Assembly: GCF_001922575.1 (NCBI RefSeq)
Contig: NZ_MRCI01000003.1
Location: 124,001-188,000, forward strand
Source: Neptunomonas phycophila
GTDB taxonomy: Bacteria > Pseudomonadota > Gammaproteobacteria > Pseudomonadales > Balneatricaceae
Reading direction: 5' to 3'
Length of the DNA stretch: 64,000 nucleotides
This document shows, one piece after another, positions 54,161 to 63,871 of this stretch. A model generated the notes under the pieces. It did no database searches, had not been told where the DNA came from, and was given only the letters and a program-made list of their open reading frames with translations. The position numbers and the translations under genes were made by a program. Numbering within the stretch: the stretch's first letter is position 1; every line of letters begins with the position of its first letter.

Positions 54161-55054
54161 ATGAACGAACTTAAAGGCCGCTTTGCTATATTGCTTTCAT
54201 GTTTTTTGTGGGGAACGACAGGTGTAGCAGCAAGCTTTGCGCCGAACGTCAGCTCCTTAGCAATAGGGGCTTTTTCGATGGGTGTTGGTGGCTTATTGCT
54301 GATGCTAACGTCAATGCGGTCGCTTCAACAAGATTGGCATTTATTATGGCGTTGTCGCGTGCTGGTCGTGGTAGGTGCTTTGGCTGTTGTTGTGTACCCA
54401 CTCGCTTTTTATTCATCCATGCGCTTGGCCGGTCTTGCCGTTGGTAATGTGGTTTCGTTAGCCAGCGCTCCGTTTTTCGCTATCGGGTTTGAGTGTCTGA
54501 TCAGCAAAAAAAGACCAAGTTTCGCTTTGTTGCTTTCACTCGCTATCGGCTCAGCAGGCATCGTGTTGTTAGCGTTACAAAAAGGGGAAGCCTATGCGGA
54601 TGCAGCCACCAATCATTTGCAAGGTATAGTGTTAGGTTTGTTAGCCGGTTTGAGCTACGGGCTTTATTCTTGGACAGCCAAACGAATGATTATGCAGGGT
54701 GTTAAATCACAGTCGGCTATGGGCAGTATGTTTGGGCTCGCTTCTATCGTATTAATTACCACGCTTTTTTTTACAGGCGAACAGATATTCGCTAGCCAAA
54801 TGAATACGGGAGTCGTGCTTTATATCGCACTAGTCCCTATGTTTATAGGCTACCTCGCGTTCGGATATGGTTTAGGCTTTGTACCCGCTAGCAGTGCAAC
54901 ACTCATGACGTTGTTTGAGCCAGTGGTCGCTACCGTATTAGCCATAGTCGTACTAGGGGAAGTGGTTACTGCGCTTGGTTGGTTAGGCATGGTGTTCATA
55001 ATGATGTGCTTATTGTTACAGCTTACTGTGAGGCAAAATAATTCACCGGATTAG
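54161..55054 (+). CDS. EamA/DMT-family transporter
   Basis: 297 aa with ten hydrophobic segments in two EamA repeats (LKGRFAILLSCFLWGTTGVAAS near the start, and GLLAGLSYGLYSWTAKRM at the second). Members mostly export amino acids or metabolites. The final helices VEPVVATVLAIVVLGE-like (FEPVVATVLAIVVLGEVV) are canonical. The preceding AraC gene suggests induced efflux. Substrate unknown. Confidence 0.87.
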   Translation: MNELKGRFAILLSCFLWGTTGVAASFAPNVSSLAIGAFSMGVGGLLLMLTSMRSLQQDWHLLWRCRVLVVVGALAVVVYPLAFYSSMRLAGLAVGNVVSLASAPFFAIGFECLISKKRPSFALLLSLAIGSAGIVLLALQKGEAYADAATNHLQGIVLGLLAGLSYGLYSWTAKRMIMQGVKSQSAMGSMFGLASIVLITTLFFTGEQIFASQMNTGVVLYIALVPMFIGYLAFGYGLGFVPASSATLMTLFEPVVATVLAIVVLGEVVTALGWLGMVFIMMCLLLQLTVRQNNSPD

Positions 55055-55192
55055 CAATCATCTTAGAGCGCTGCATTTTTACTCTGAAATGAACATCGCC
55101 GCTACCCTTTTAGGAATCCAGCGGCTCAAAAGAGCAGCTGGATATATTGCACAATAAAGGCTGTGTAGCTGTGTGGGATTTGAGGGAGGAGG

Positions 55193-56167
55193 TTAGCCTG
55201 TAAACGCATCCATATCAGCTTTGGTTGGCAGCGTATTGATCGCTCCTTGCTTAGTCACTGTAAACGCCCCACAACGGCTGGCGAACTGCAGTGCTGGTAA
55301 CAAGGCAGCAGGTGTTTTGCATAAGTTTTCTAGTGCTGCACGATCAATGTTCTGCTCTGACAGTGAATAGAGCAAGCCACCTACAAATGAATCTCCGGCG
55401 GCAGTGCTATCCACCATTTTGACTTTAGGCGGAACCACTTCACCGTTACCTGCTAATGTGTAATAGCGTAAAGGTTTGCCGCCATCGGTGACTAAAACCA
55501 CCGAGGCGCCGTTGGTAAGGATGCGTTGTATGACGTCATCATGCGATTCGCCGCGGCATAAATAGTCTAGCTCTTCGATGCAGACTTTGAGCATGTCAAC
55601 ATGCGGCATGCAGCGCCATACAGCGGTGTAGGCATCTTCATCTTCGGGCCATAAATTATGGCGCAAGTTCACGTCAAAGCTGATTAAAAAACCGGCTTCA
55701 TGTGCTTTGCGTATGCCGGCGATGGTGACATCGCGAATACCTTCTTCAGTCAGTGTGTTTGAGCAAAAGTGAAAAATCCCTGGCTCATCAAACCATTCTG
55801 ATTTGAACTCTTCGGCGCGGAACAAAAGATCAGCCGATGGGCTACGGTAAAATTGAAAGCTGCGGTCGCCATCTTTGTCTAATGATACAAAAGCTAGTGC
55901 TGTTTTAGCTTCTGTCGTTTGTAGCATGTAACGGGTGTCGACACCGCAATTGTTTAGTGTTTCGATAAGAAAGTCACCAAACATATCTTGGCCTACTTTG
56001 CCGGCAAAGTAACTTGGCGCGCCGAGCTTTCCGACGGCAGCGGCAACGTTAGCAGGCGCCCCGCCAGGGAACTTAATAAATGCTTCGTGTGTATTGTTTA
56101 AATCGTCGGTATAACTAATCGAGAGCATATCAATTAGTGCTTCACCAAAGGCGATGACCTTTTTCAT
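55193..56167 (-). CDS. PfkB-family sugar kinase, probable fructokinase
   Basis: 324 aa ribokinase-fold kinase. The N-terminal signature is KFPGGAPANVAAAVGKLG and the C-terminal anion-hole/catalytic signature is DSTAAGDSFVGGLLYSL with the base aspartate. IAFGEALIDML at the start and RSPSADLLFR in the lid are typical of bacterial fructokinases. The linked FrcBCA-type importer points to fructose phosphorylation. An A-rich palindromic hairpin lies directly upstream of its RBS. Confidence 0.87.
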   Translation of the reverse strand: MKKVIAFGEALIDMLSISYTDDLNNTHEAFIKFPGGAPANVAAAVGKLGAPSYFAGKVGQDMFGDFLIETLNNCGVDTRYMLQTTEAKTALAFVSLDKDGDRSFQFYRSPSADLLFRAEEFKSEWFDEPGIFHFCSNTLTEEGIRDVTIAGIRKAHEAGFLISFDVNLRHNLWPEDEDAYTAVWRCMPHVDMLKVCIEELDYLCRGESHDDVIQRILTNGASVVLVTDGGKPLRYYTLAGNGEVVPPKVKMVDSTAAGDSFVGGLLYSLSEQNIDRAALENLCKTPAALLPALQFASRCGAFTVTKQGAINTLPTKADMDAFTG

Positions 56168-56180
56168 GTTGTCTCCGTAA

Positions 56181-56199
56181 AAAACGACTTAGTCGTTTT
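56181..56199. promoter_or_regulatory. palindrome/hairpin upstream of the sugar kinase
   Basis: AAAACGAC-TTA-GTCGTTTT. On the reverse strand it is followed by a T-run and then the kinase RBS, so it could act as an attenuator or as an operator palindrome. Nearby, ATTCTAG is repeated at 56206-56212 and 56224-56230. Confidence 0.5.
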
Positions 56200-56391
56200 A
56201 TTGTTATTCTAGTTAACGCGTGAATTCTAGAACCGCTCAGATAAAATAAGCAAATACTCTATTGAGCATGAGTTAAATAAATAATCAATGAATCATAAAT
56301 TAGATTTTTGTAACAATTGAAATAATCTATATTCAGGACTGTGCTATTAACACAGCAAAAACTAATGCCGAACAACAATAAGGAGAGAGGC

Positions 56392-57129
56392 ATGAGCGAA
56401 TCAGTACGACAACGTATACTTGTCGTGGATGATGAAGCCGACATGCGGGAGCTGCTCCAAGACCTTTTTGAAGACAGTGGGTACGATGTATTGACTGTTT
56501 CTAATGGTCAAGGGATGCGCGATGCATTACAAGAGGGAGCCTACTCTTTGGTGATCCTCGATCTTCGCTTAAAAGGCGAAGATGGTATGTTGTTGGCACG
56601 CGAGCTCCGCGAAAGCTCCAGTATCCCCATCATGATGCTCACAGGCAAAGGCGATGAAACCGATCGAATATTAGGCCTTGAGTTAGCGGCTGATGATTTT
56701 TTGATGAAGCCTTTCAATAACCGAGAGCTGTTAGCCCGCGTACGAGCCATGTTGCGGCGTACAACGCAGTTGAGTAAGCCTGTTGCCCGTAAGGATGATA
56801 GCTACAGTCATGAGCGTTTGAGCTTTGATGGGTGGGTCTTAGATTTGACCGGGCGAGAGCTGATTCGTCCTGATGGTGAAACTGAGTCATTAACCTATGG
56901 TGAGTTCGCGCTGCTTGAAGCGCTGGTTCGTTCACCGAATCGCGCGTTTAGTCGAGATCAGTTGTTAGAGGCGACTCGGGGTATGAACACAGATGTTTTT
57001 GATCGTACCATTGACGTCTTAATTTTACGCCTGCGGCGTAAGATAGAGCCTAATCCTCGGCAGCCAACGTATATTCGAACAGAGCGCGGCGTCGGGTATA
57101 TCTTTAATGGAAACGTTATCCAGTGTTAA
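56392..57129 (+). CDS. OmpR-family response regulator
   Basis: 245 aa. REC domain ILVVDDEADMRELL with phosphoacceptor Asp in VILDLRLKGEDG and the conserved Thr/Lys in MLTGKGDE and FLMKPFNN. A C-terminal winged helix follows (LTYGEFALLEALVRSPNRAFSRDQLLEATRG, DRTIDVLILRLRRKI, IRTERGVGYIF). ATG 56392 is preceded by AGGAGAGAG; the frame extends upstream to 56341 without an RBS. The last 7 bases overlap the kinase gene. Likely target: the sugar uptake and kinase genes around it. Confidence 0.9.
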   Translation: MSESVRQRILVVDDEADMRELLQDLFEDSGYDVLTVSNGQGMRDALQEGAYSLVILDLRLKGEDGMLLARELRESSSIPIMMLTGKGDETDRILGLELAADDFLMKPFNNRELLARVRAMLRRTTQLSKPVARKDDSYSHERLSFDGWVLDLTGRELIRPDGETESLTYGEFALLEALVRSPNRAFSRDQLLEATRGMNTDVFDRTIDVLILRLRRKIEPNPRQPTYIRTERGVGYIFNGNVIQC

Positions 57130-59819
57130 CGCTCCTTAAGCGATTGCGGCATTACCATCCTTTGCGAGGGATGCAAGCCCGAGCGCGTTTGATGTTAGCG
57201 TTTACAATTTTAGCAGGCTCGACCATGGCGCTGGCGATGGTCGGATGGATTGGCCTTAACAATACCGCAACGGCTTTAAATGAGTTTGAACGACAAGCTC
57301 TGCCTGATATTTCGCGCTCTCTTGCTTTGGCTGAGCGGACCGCTAACTTAGCCGCCGTGGCTCCTTATGTGGCTAATACAAGCAGCCCTTCGATGTTACA
57401 GTCCTTAAGTAATACGCTCGAAGAAAAGATACAAATTGTTTTAACCATGGCGAAAGATATCCCCGAGTTGGATAATGCCGCCCCTCAACTACCTGCTTTG
57501 CTAGAGCGCCTTGAAAAGACGGTTACCGAGCTTATTTCATTAACACGCCAGCACCTACTGCTACGTGAAGATATTCGTCAAGTGGAATATCGTTTAACCT
57601 TGTTAAAGGAACGTATAAAAGAGAAAAGCTTAGCCTCAAACCCCAATAACCGTCAGGTGTTGAGTTTGTTATTTATGCTGGATCAATTGAATTCTGCGAC
57701 TCAACAATCTGATATGGATCGCCTATCGTTAATACAGCAATCATTTAGTGGCGCCCTCGATGCCTTTGGAGCCCAGGACACGCTTAATGCGTCGCCTTTG
57801 CCTTCCCAAATGGCGCCTATTCTTAGCGAGTTTCAAGCGTTAGGGTTGGGGGCTCGCAATGTCTATTCTGTGCGCCGTGATCAGTTAATACTGCAGCAGC
57901 GTCGGGCTTTTTTATTGGCTTCTACCCGGGCTGTTTCCGACCAGTTGAGCGGCGAAGTTAAACATTTCGTTGATAATGTTCAACAGCAAATCACCGCGCA
58001 AAGTGACCAAGTTGGCAACGCCGTTAACTCGGGAAAAACCAGTATTCTACTTTTTGCCTTGCTATGCTTTACGGCCACTTTAGGGGGTATCTGGGTAGTA
58101 AGGGAGTTGACGGGGCATCTTGGCCGAGTTACTAAGGTGATGACTCGTTTAGCGGCGGGCGAAAAGCAGCTGCCTACACCGGCAGTTGAGCGTCGTGATG
58201 AAATAGGGGAGTTGGCTCGTGCGTTTGAGGTCTTTAGAGAAAACGCAGTAGAAATCGATCGTATTAGTCAAAACCTTAAAGAACAGTCGCGCTTACTAGA
58301 GACTATTTTTGAAAATATTAATGATGGTTTAAGCGTTTTTGATGAAAATAATAGGCTGATTGCTTGGAATCCTCAGTATGTCTCCATTCTAGAGCTGCCC
58401 GCTAATCAGCTAAAACCGGGTATGCCAATTGAATCCATACACCCTTTGCTCTCACAAGAAGCCCAAGACAGCTGGGCTCTGGATGGTATGGCTTTGGATA
58501 GGGATGAGGTTAATCAGCTTCGTAAACAACGGACTCAGCGGTTTGAACGGCATTTTCCAGGCGGGCGCGTTGTCGAATTTCGTAGTAACCCAATGCCTGA
58601 CGGTGGGTTCGTTACCTTGTATAGCGACTTAACTGAGCGTAAAACGATAGAAGCGCAGTTACGCCAATCACAAAAGATGGAAGTGTTAGGCCAGCTAACA
58701 GGTGGTGTCGCCCATGACTTTAACAACCTATTGGCTGCGATCTTTGGAAATTTACAATTATTAGAAGACTCGCTCCCTGCTGAGGGTAAACAATTGCGCT
58801 ATGCGCAACGGGCTTTATCGGCCGCCGAGCGAGGCAAAAGCCTCACACAGCGTTTGTTAGCGTTCTCGCGTAAACAACTGTTGCAACCTGAAACCACCGA
58901 AGTGGACGGGTTGATCGAAGGCATGTTGGATTTAATGGAATACAGTGTGGGCGAACAGACTGAAATCCAGTTAGATCTGCAGGCGGCTGGTTGGTGGGTA
59001 TCGGTTGACCCTAGCCAGTTAGAAAATGCGTTGTTGAATTTAGCGATCAATAGCAGCGCTGCAATGCCCAATGGCGGCTCTGTATCTTTTAAAACCCGAC
59101 AGCTCACAGATCAGTTATTAAATGGTCGGCGGTGTGATTTGTTAGCCATCACTGTAAGCGATACGGGTTGCGGAATACCTCAATCGATATTACGCCGGGT
59201 TTTTGAGCCCTTCTTTACCACCAAAGAAATTGGCGAAGGCAGCGGTTTAGGGCTCAGTATGGTGTATGGCTTTGTGAAGCAGTCTAACGGCGACATTCAT
59301 ATAACCAGCGCCGAGGGCGAAGGCACGCAGATTGAAATTTGGCTGCCAAGGGTGATTGAAACAACGACACAAGCAAACAGCACACTATTGACACAAGAAA
59401 ATACGAAGGGCAGCGGCCAGCATGTATTATTGGTTGAAGACGATGCTCAGGTAGCACAAACTGCTGAAGCGTTATTGGAAAGTTTAGGGTATCAGGTAAC
59501 GGTAGTTAACCATGCTGTGGGGGCAATGGACGCGTTAGATAAAGCAAACGATGTGGCGCTTGTACTGACGGATATTAACCTTGGAAGTGCTGTTAATGGC
59601 GTTCAGTTGAGTGACATGATTAACGAGCGTTGGTCAGCGTTGCCTGTACTTTTGACATCCGGATTACATAAACAGCAGTTAAAACAACGCTATGGCTTAC
59701 TCGACAGCCATGCGTTGCTCGCAAAGCCATATACGCGTGATGAATTAGCCGTAGCCGTTCATCGACGTTTACATCATCCTACGGCCTCCGGAGGGAAAGG
59801 TAATGACGTATCAGGATAG
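57123..59819 (+). CDS. hybrid sensor histidine kinase, TorS-like layout
   Basis: 898 aa. Membrane segment 1 (LMLAFTILAGSTMALAMVGW), a long helical periplasmic sensor (about 45-300), segment 2 (ILLFALLCFTATLGGIWVV), HAMP (near 330-380), a PAS-like domain (LETIFENINDGLSVFDENN), HisKA with phospho-His in GGVAHDFNNLLAAIFGNL (near 534), HATPase (NALLNLAINSSAAMPNGG, DTGCGIP, GSGLGLSMVYGF) and a C-terminal receiver (VLLVEDDAQVA; Asp in LVLTDINLG near 816). No HPt domain is present. It starts at GTG 57123, overlapping the regulator gene by 7 bp. The sensor resembles TorS, which works with a periplasmic binding protein; such a protein is encoded 5 bp downstream. Confidence 0.87.
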   Translation: MLTLLKRLRHYHPLRGMQARARLMLAFTILAGSTMALAMVGWIGLNNTATALNEFERQALPDISRSLALAERTANLAAVAPYVANTSSPSMLQSLSNTLEEKIQIVLTMAKDIPELDNAAPQLPALLERLEKTVTELISLTRQHLLLREDIRQVEYRLTLLKERIKEKSLASNPNNRQVLSLLFMLDQLNSATQQSDMDRLSLIQQSFSGALDAFGAQDTLNASPLPSQMAPILSEFQALGLGARNVYSVRRDQLILQQRRAFLLASTRAVSDQLSGEVKHFVDNVQQQITAQSDQVGNAVNSGKTSILLFALLCFTATLGGIWVVRELTGHLGRVTKVMTRLAAGEKQLPTPAVERRDEIGELARAFEVFRENAVEIDRISQNLKEQSRLLETIFENINDGLSVFDENNRLIAWNPQYVSILELPANQLKPGMPIESIHPLLSQEAQDSWALDGMALDRDEVNQLRKQRTQRFERHFPGGRVVEFRSNPMPDGGFVTLYSDLTERKTIEAQLRQSQKMEVLGQLTGGVAHDFNNLLAAIFGNLQLLEDSLPAEGKQLRYAQRALSAAERGKSLTQRLLAFSRKQLLQPETTEVDGLIEGMLDLMEYSVGEQTEIQLDLQAAGWWVSVDPSQLENALLNLAINSSAAMPNGGSVSFKTRQLTDQLLNGRRCDLLAITVSDTGCGIPQSILRRVFEPFFTTKEIGEGSGLGLSMVYGFVKQSNGDIHITSAEGEGTQIEIWLPRVIETTTQANSTLLTQENTKGSGQHVLLVEDDAQVAQTAEALLESLGYQVTVVNHAVGAMDALDKANDVALVLTDINLGSAVNGVQLSDMINERWSALPVLLTSGLHKQQLKQRYGLLDSHALLAKPYTRDELAVAVHRRLHHPTASGGKGNDVSG

Positions 59820-59824
59820 GCGGA

Positions 59825-60775
59825 ATGAGTATCATGATTTATAAAAAATATGCGCCATTACTTTTAGCATGCGCGGTGAGCATGGGAACGTGTTTTCATG
59901 CACTAGCGGAGCCGCCGGCTCGTCTAAAAATTGGCGTTTCGGTGTCGGACTTAGGAAATCCGTTTTTTGCACGCATCGCTCAAGGTGCGAAAGCAAAGGC
60001 GCAAGAGTTAGTGGGCGACAATGCAGAGGTAATCCTTGTATCCAGTGCGTACGATGTAGAGCGCCAGCGTCGCCAAATAGATCAGTTTGTATCACAGCGG
60101 GTTGATATGATCTTATTATCTGCCGCTGTCTACGACGCCTTTGAAGAAGCAATCGCTCGAGCTCAACAGGCCGGCGTAAAGGTGCTCGCTGTGGATGTGA
60201 ACGCCGCGGGAGCCGATGCCACTGTTACTACCAACAACCCTCAGGCTGGTGAAATAGCGTGCCAGTATATAGCCGAGCAGATCAATGGCGCAGGTAACGT
60301 GGTTATTCTAAATGGCCCGCAAGTATCGTCTATTATTGAGCGTGTTCAAGGTTGTGAAACCGTGTTAGCTGACTACCCAGATATCACCATTTTATCAGAT
60401 GATCGCAACAGTGGTGGCAGCCGCGAGGGCGGTTTGGAAATGATGACGCACTTGTTAATGATCTATCCGCATATCGATGCGGTTTTTACCATTAATGATC
60501 CGGCGGCGCTGGGTGCGGAAGTGGCTGCCCAACAATCAGGCCGTGATGAGTTTATTATCGTGAGTGTGGACGGCGCGCCTTCAGTGATTGAAGCTATGTC
60601 GCAACCCAACACACTGATTCGTGGAACGGCGACACAGTCTCCAACACAGATGGCTAAAAAGGCTGTCGAAATGGGGTATGAATTGATGCAAGGCCATACG
60701 CTAGAAACAAACGAAGTGCTCATTCCTGCGGTGCTGATTACACCGGAAAATAATAAGTCCGCTAAAACTTGGTAA
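59825..60775 (+). CDS. periplasmic sugar-binding protein, probable co-sensor of the hybrid kinase
   Basis: 316 aa. Signal peptide ending CFHALAEPP; then a type I periplasmic-binding fold (LKIGVSVSDLGNPFFARIAQGA, QIDQFVSQRVDMILLSA, VKVLAVDVNAAGADATVTTNN, DAVFTINDPAALGAEVAAQ, IVSVDGAPSVIEAM). It is transcribed with the kinase (5-bp gap) and separated from the importer, which has its own binding protein. A sensing role, as TorT for TorS, is more likely than transport. The ligand is probably a sugar. Confidence 0.83.
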   Translation: MSIMIYKKYAPLLLACAVSMGTCFHALAEPPARLKIGVSVSDLGNPFFARIAQGAKAKAQELVGDNAEVILVSSAYDVERQRRQIDQFVSQRVDMILLSAAVYDAFEEAIARAQQAGVKVLAVDVNAAGADATVTTNNPQAGEIACQYIAEQINGAGNVVILNGPQVSSIIERVQGCETVLADYPDITILSDDRNSGGSREGGLEMMTHLLMIYPHIDAVFTINDPAALGAEVAAQQSGRDEFIIVSVDGAPSVIEAMSQPNTLIRGTATQSPTQMAKKAVEMGYELMQGHTLETNEVLIPAVLITPENNKSAKTW

Positions 60776-60850
60776 GTTTTACGCAAACGAGTGCAGTGAG
60801 TTAGTGTGAGTGTTAAGAAAGGCGGTTTGAATGGGGTGGGGAGAAAAGAA

Positions 60851-60889
60851 TCCGGCTCTGCCCAGTATGACCAAGTCTACAGAGCCGGA
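60851..60889 (-). terminator. terminator of the frcBCA operon
   Basis: TCCGGCTCTG (60851-60860) pairs with CAGAGCCGGA (60880-60889), loop 19 nt. On the reverse strand the stem is followed by TTCTTTTC, 13 bp after the frcA stop. Confidence 0.7.
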
Positions 60890-60902
60890 TAAAGGATGCT
60901 CG

Positions 60903-61694
60903 TTATTCCGCGAAAGCACCTGCCTGGTGATCTTCAGGGTTCATTGCACCCGTCATAATCGCCACCGCATCGTTCATGGTGTGTGTGCTGGGTTTTATGA
61001 CCGCAACACGTTTACCTAAACGGTGGATGTGGATTCGATCGGCTACTTCAAAAACGTGGGGCATGTTATGGCTGATAAGTACCACAGACAAACCACGGTC
61101 ACGTACGTCTTTAATCAAATTCAACACGCGACGGGATTCTTTTACCCCTAGTGCGGCGGTCGGCTCATCCATAATAACAACATGCTTCGCAAACGCAGCT
61201 GCACGCGCTACGGCAACCCCTTGACGCTGACCACCTGAAAGCGTTTCTACCGCTTGGTTAATGTTTTGGATGGTTAACAAGCCAAGATCGCTTAGTTTTT
61301 GTTTGGCCTCATCTTCCATCGCCTTGCGGTCTAGCATTCTGAAAACAGAGCCTAAGATACCTGGGCGACGGCGTTCGCGTCCTAGGTATAGGTTGTTAGC
61401 AATACCGAGTGATGGAGATACCGCTAAGTTCTGATACACAGTTTCGATGCCTGAATTACGCGCATCCATTGGGCTTTTGAAGCTAATAGGATTGCCATCC
61501 AGTTTGATCTCACCTGAATCTGGAATCATAGCGCCTGACAACGCTTTGATCAGGGAGGATTTACCAGCACCGTTATCACCGATAACCGCTAGGATTTCAC
61601 CACGACGCAAGTCAAAATCTGCACCGTCCATGGCCGTTACGTGGCCATAGCGTTTAACGAGGTTACGACCTTCTAAAACGTTAGTAATGCTCAT
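60903..61694 (-). CDS. frcA: sugar ABC transporter ATP-binding protein (FrcA-like)
   Basis: 263 aa, a single ATPase domain, unlike the double RbsA/XylG type; FrcA of Sinorhizobium fructose uptake is single. Walker A GDNGAGKSS near 37-45, signature ETLSGGQRQGV, Walker B HVVIMDEPTAAL, H-loop VVLISHNMPHV. QNLAVSPSLGIANNLYLGRE is typical of the sugar (CUT2) group. One base separates it from the permease gene. Fructose is the favoured substrate by context (fructokinase), but not proven. Confidence 0.87.
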   Translation of the reverse strand: MSITNVLEGRNLVKRYGHVTAMDGADFDLRRGEILAVIGDNGAGKSSLIKALSGAMIPDSGEIKLDGNPISFKSPMDARNSGIETVYQNLAVSPSLGIANNLYLGRERRRPGILGSVFRMLDRKAMEDEAKQKLSDLGLLTIQNINQAVETLSGGQRQGVAVARAAAFAKHVVIMDEPTAALGVKESRRVLNLIKDVRDRGLSVVLISHNMPHVFEVADRIHIHRLGKRVAVIKPSTHTMNDAVAIMTGAMNPEDHQAGAFAE

Positions 61695-61695
61695 A

Positions 61696-62775
61696 TCACA
61701 CCTTCCTGATCCACTGGTCCATACCTACTGCAACAATAATCAGTAAGCCGACGGTAAATTCTTGCCAGAGTACATCAACACCCGCCAGCGCAAGACCATT
61801 ACGGAATACACCAACCACAAGGGCGCCAATCAAGGTTCCGAAGATGGCTCCACGGCCACCAAAGAGACTGCAGCCACCGATAACCACGGCGGTGATACTG
61901 TCTAGGTTAGCCATCATGCCTGCTTGTGGGCTGACTGAGCCGATGCGACCAATTAACGCCCAAGCACCGATGGCACACACGATACCGGCAACGACATAGA
62001 CAGACATGAGGATACGATCAGTACGGATACCTGCTAAGCGTGCTGCGGCAGGGTCATCACCTGTGGCATACACATGGCGGCCCCAAGCGGTCCAATTCAG
62101 TGCGTACCAAACTAATAAAAACAGTGCCAGCATCAGCAGTGAGCCATAGCTAAGTTTGGCACCAAAAAACTCTATGGTTTGCCCGGTCCAGTGCAGTAGT
62201 GGCGCGACATTGTCGATGGCTTGTGAGCGGATCGTTTCGCTTTTTGAATACCACAAATTCAAGGCAAAAAAGATATTCCATGTACCCAATGTCACAATGA
62301 AAGGCGGTAAACGGAAAAAAGTAACAAGTAAGCCATTAATATAACCGCAGACTGCACCAGCAAATAAGCCGATACCTAATGCGGCAAAAGGAGGCAAGCC
62401 AATATCAATGGCCATTCGGCCCATGATGACAGAGGTAAGTACCATGATGGCACCGACAGAGAGGTCGATACCCGCAGTTAATATAATGAGGGTTTGGGCA
62501 ATACCCAAAATGCCGATGATCGTTACCTGTTGGAGGATCAAGGACATGTTATACGGGTGTAAGAAACGATCCCCGATAATAAAACTAAAAGCAGCTACCG
62601 CTAGCAGTAATACGATGGCCGGTGCCGCTGTTGGGTGCTGGTGGAAGAAGCGATGTGCTCGTTCCATAAAAGAGAGTTTTTCAGCTTCAAACTTAGCGAA
62701 ATCGCCTTTGGCTGATGAAGCAACTAGCTCGTGTTGAGCGGCTTCTTGTTTGGGGGCTGATGCAGGATTGGCCAT
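61696..62775 (-). CDS. frcC: sugar ABC transporter permease (FrcC-like)
   Basis: 359 aa permease of the CUT2/BPD_transp_2 family with about nine membrane segments after a ~45-residue cytoplasmic N-terminus. QTLIILTAGIDLSVGAIMVL, then RLPPFIVTLGTWNIFFALNLW, the cytoplasmic EAA-like ATGDDPAAARLAGI, and VIGGCSLFGGRGAIFGTLIGALVVGV are family landmarks. Second gene of frcBCA; a hairpin in the gap to frcB probably lowers its expression relative to the binding protein. Confidence 0.87.
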   Translation of the reverse strand: MANPASAPKQEAAQHELVASSAKGDFAKFEAEKLSFMERAHRFFHQHPTAAPAIVLLLAVAAFSFIIGDRFLHPYNMSLILQQVTIIGILGIAQTLIILTAGIDLSVGAIMVLTSVIMGRMAIDIGLPPFAALGIGLFAGAVCGYINGLLVTFFRLPPFIVTLGTWNIFFALNLWYSKSETIRSQAIDNVAPLLHWTGQTIEFFGAKLSYGSLLMLALFLLVWYALNWTAWGRHVYATGDDPAAARLAGIRTDRILMSVYVVAGIVCAIGAWALIGRIGSVSPQAGMMANLDSITAVVIGGCSLFGGRGAIFGTLIGALVVGVFRNGLALAGVDVLWQEFTVGLLIIVAVGMDQWIRKV

Positions 62776-62802
62776 GAGGATCTCCCGGTGTTACGCAGTA
62801 AA

Positions 62803-62824
62803 AGCAGGGCAGCTCTGCCCTGCT
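62803..62824 (-). terminator. intercistronic hairpin/attenuator between frcB and frcC
   Basis: A perfect 22-bp palindrome (AGCAGGGCAG arms). On the reverse strand it is followed by TTTTAC. The position right after the binding-protein gene is where partial terminators set a high ratio of binding protein to membrane subunits. Confidence 0.7.
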
Positions 62825-62848
62825 GGACTTATATCAAACGCGGAGTTA

Positions 62849-63871
62849 TTAGCCCCAGCACATACCTAGGCCATCTTTAGATGACGTAGATTTAACACCG
62901 TCTTGAGGTGCGTCGGTAATGAGCTCTACACCAGTGTTAACAAAGTCTAAGCCTTCAGTTGCTGAAGGTTTAGTACCTGTTTTAGCGTACTCAAGTACAG
63001 CTTCTACACCCATAGATGCCATGCGTAGAGGGAACTGCATAGACGTTGCGCCGATCACGCCGTCTTTAACGTTTTCAACACCAGGGCAGCCGCCATCTAC
63101 AGATACGATTAATACATCGTCTTGGCGGCCAGCCGCTTTAAGTGCCTCGTAGGCGCCGGCAGCCGCAGGCTCGTTAATGGTGTAAACCACGTTGATGCCC
63201 GGATCTTTTTGCAGCAAGTTTTCCATGGCACGACGACCACCTTCTTCGGCACCGCTTGTTACGTCATGACCGACGATACGGGCATCAGATTCGTCACCGA
63301 TTATGTTTGGATCTTTTACATCGATGCCAAAGCCTTCTAAGAAGCCTTGGTCACGTGCAACGTCAACTGTGATCATGCTGCTGTTTAAGTCGAGCATGGC
63401 AATTTTCGCGTTTGCAGCGTCATCGCCTAATGTTTTAGCGGCCCATTGACCGATCAAAACGCCTGCTTTGTAGTTATCAGTGGCGAACGTAGCATCAGCC
63501 GCATCAGCAGGGCTTAATGGAGTGTCGAGAGCGATGACTAACAAACCTTCTTTACGTGCACGATCAATGGCTGGAACGATAGCTACTGGGTCGCTTGGGG
63601 CAATCAAGATACCTTTAGCGCCTGACGCGATAAGGTTTTCAATAGCTTGCACTTGAGATTGGTTGTCACCGTCAAACTTACCGGAAAATGTACGTAGATC
63701 AACGCCCATCGCGTCAGCTTTTTCCTGAGCGCCTTCGCGCATTTTTACGAAGAATGGGTTGGTATTCGTTTTTGTGATCAAACCTACTACTGGCTTGTCA
63801 GCGGCTGTGGCGAAAGGTGTCGCAATGGCTGCAGACATAGCTAGTGCTAAAAGACCGGATTTCATTTTCAT
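62849..63871 (-). CDS. frcB: sugar ABC transporter substrate-binding protein (FrcB-like)
   Basis: 340 aa periplasmic protein. Signal peptide ending TPFATAADK; type I binding fold: [95 protein letters not shown]. It resembles FrcB. First gene of frcBCA; about 130 bp of upstream region is visible before the window ends, with no operator I can recognise. Confidence 0.88.
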   Translation of the reverse strand: MKMKSGLLALAMSAAIATPFATAADKPVVGLITKTNTNPFFVKMREGAQEKADAMGVDLRTFSGKFDGDNQSQVQAIENLIASGAKGILIAPSDPVAIVPAIDRARKEGLLVIALDTPLSPADAADATFATDNYKAGVLIGQWAAKTLGDDAANAKIAMLDLNSSMITVDVARDQGFLEGFGIDVKDPNIIGDESDARIVGHDVTSGAEEGGRRAMENLLQKDPGINVVYTINEPAAAGAYEALKAAGRQDDVLIVSVDGGCPGVENVKDGVIGATSMQFPLRMASMGVEAVLEYAKTGTKPSATEGLDFVNTGVELITDAPQDGVKSTSSKDGLGMCWG

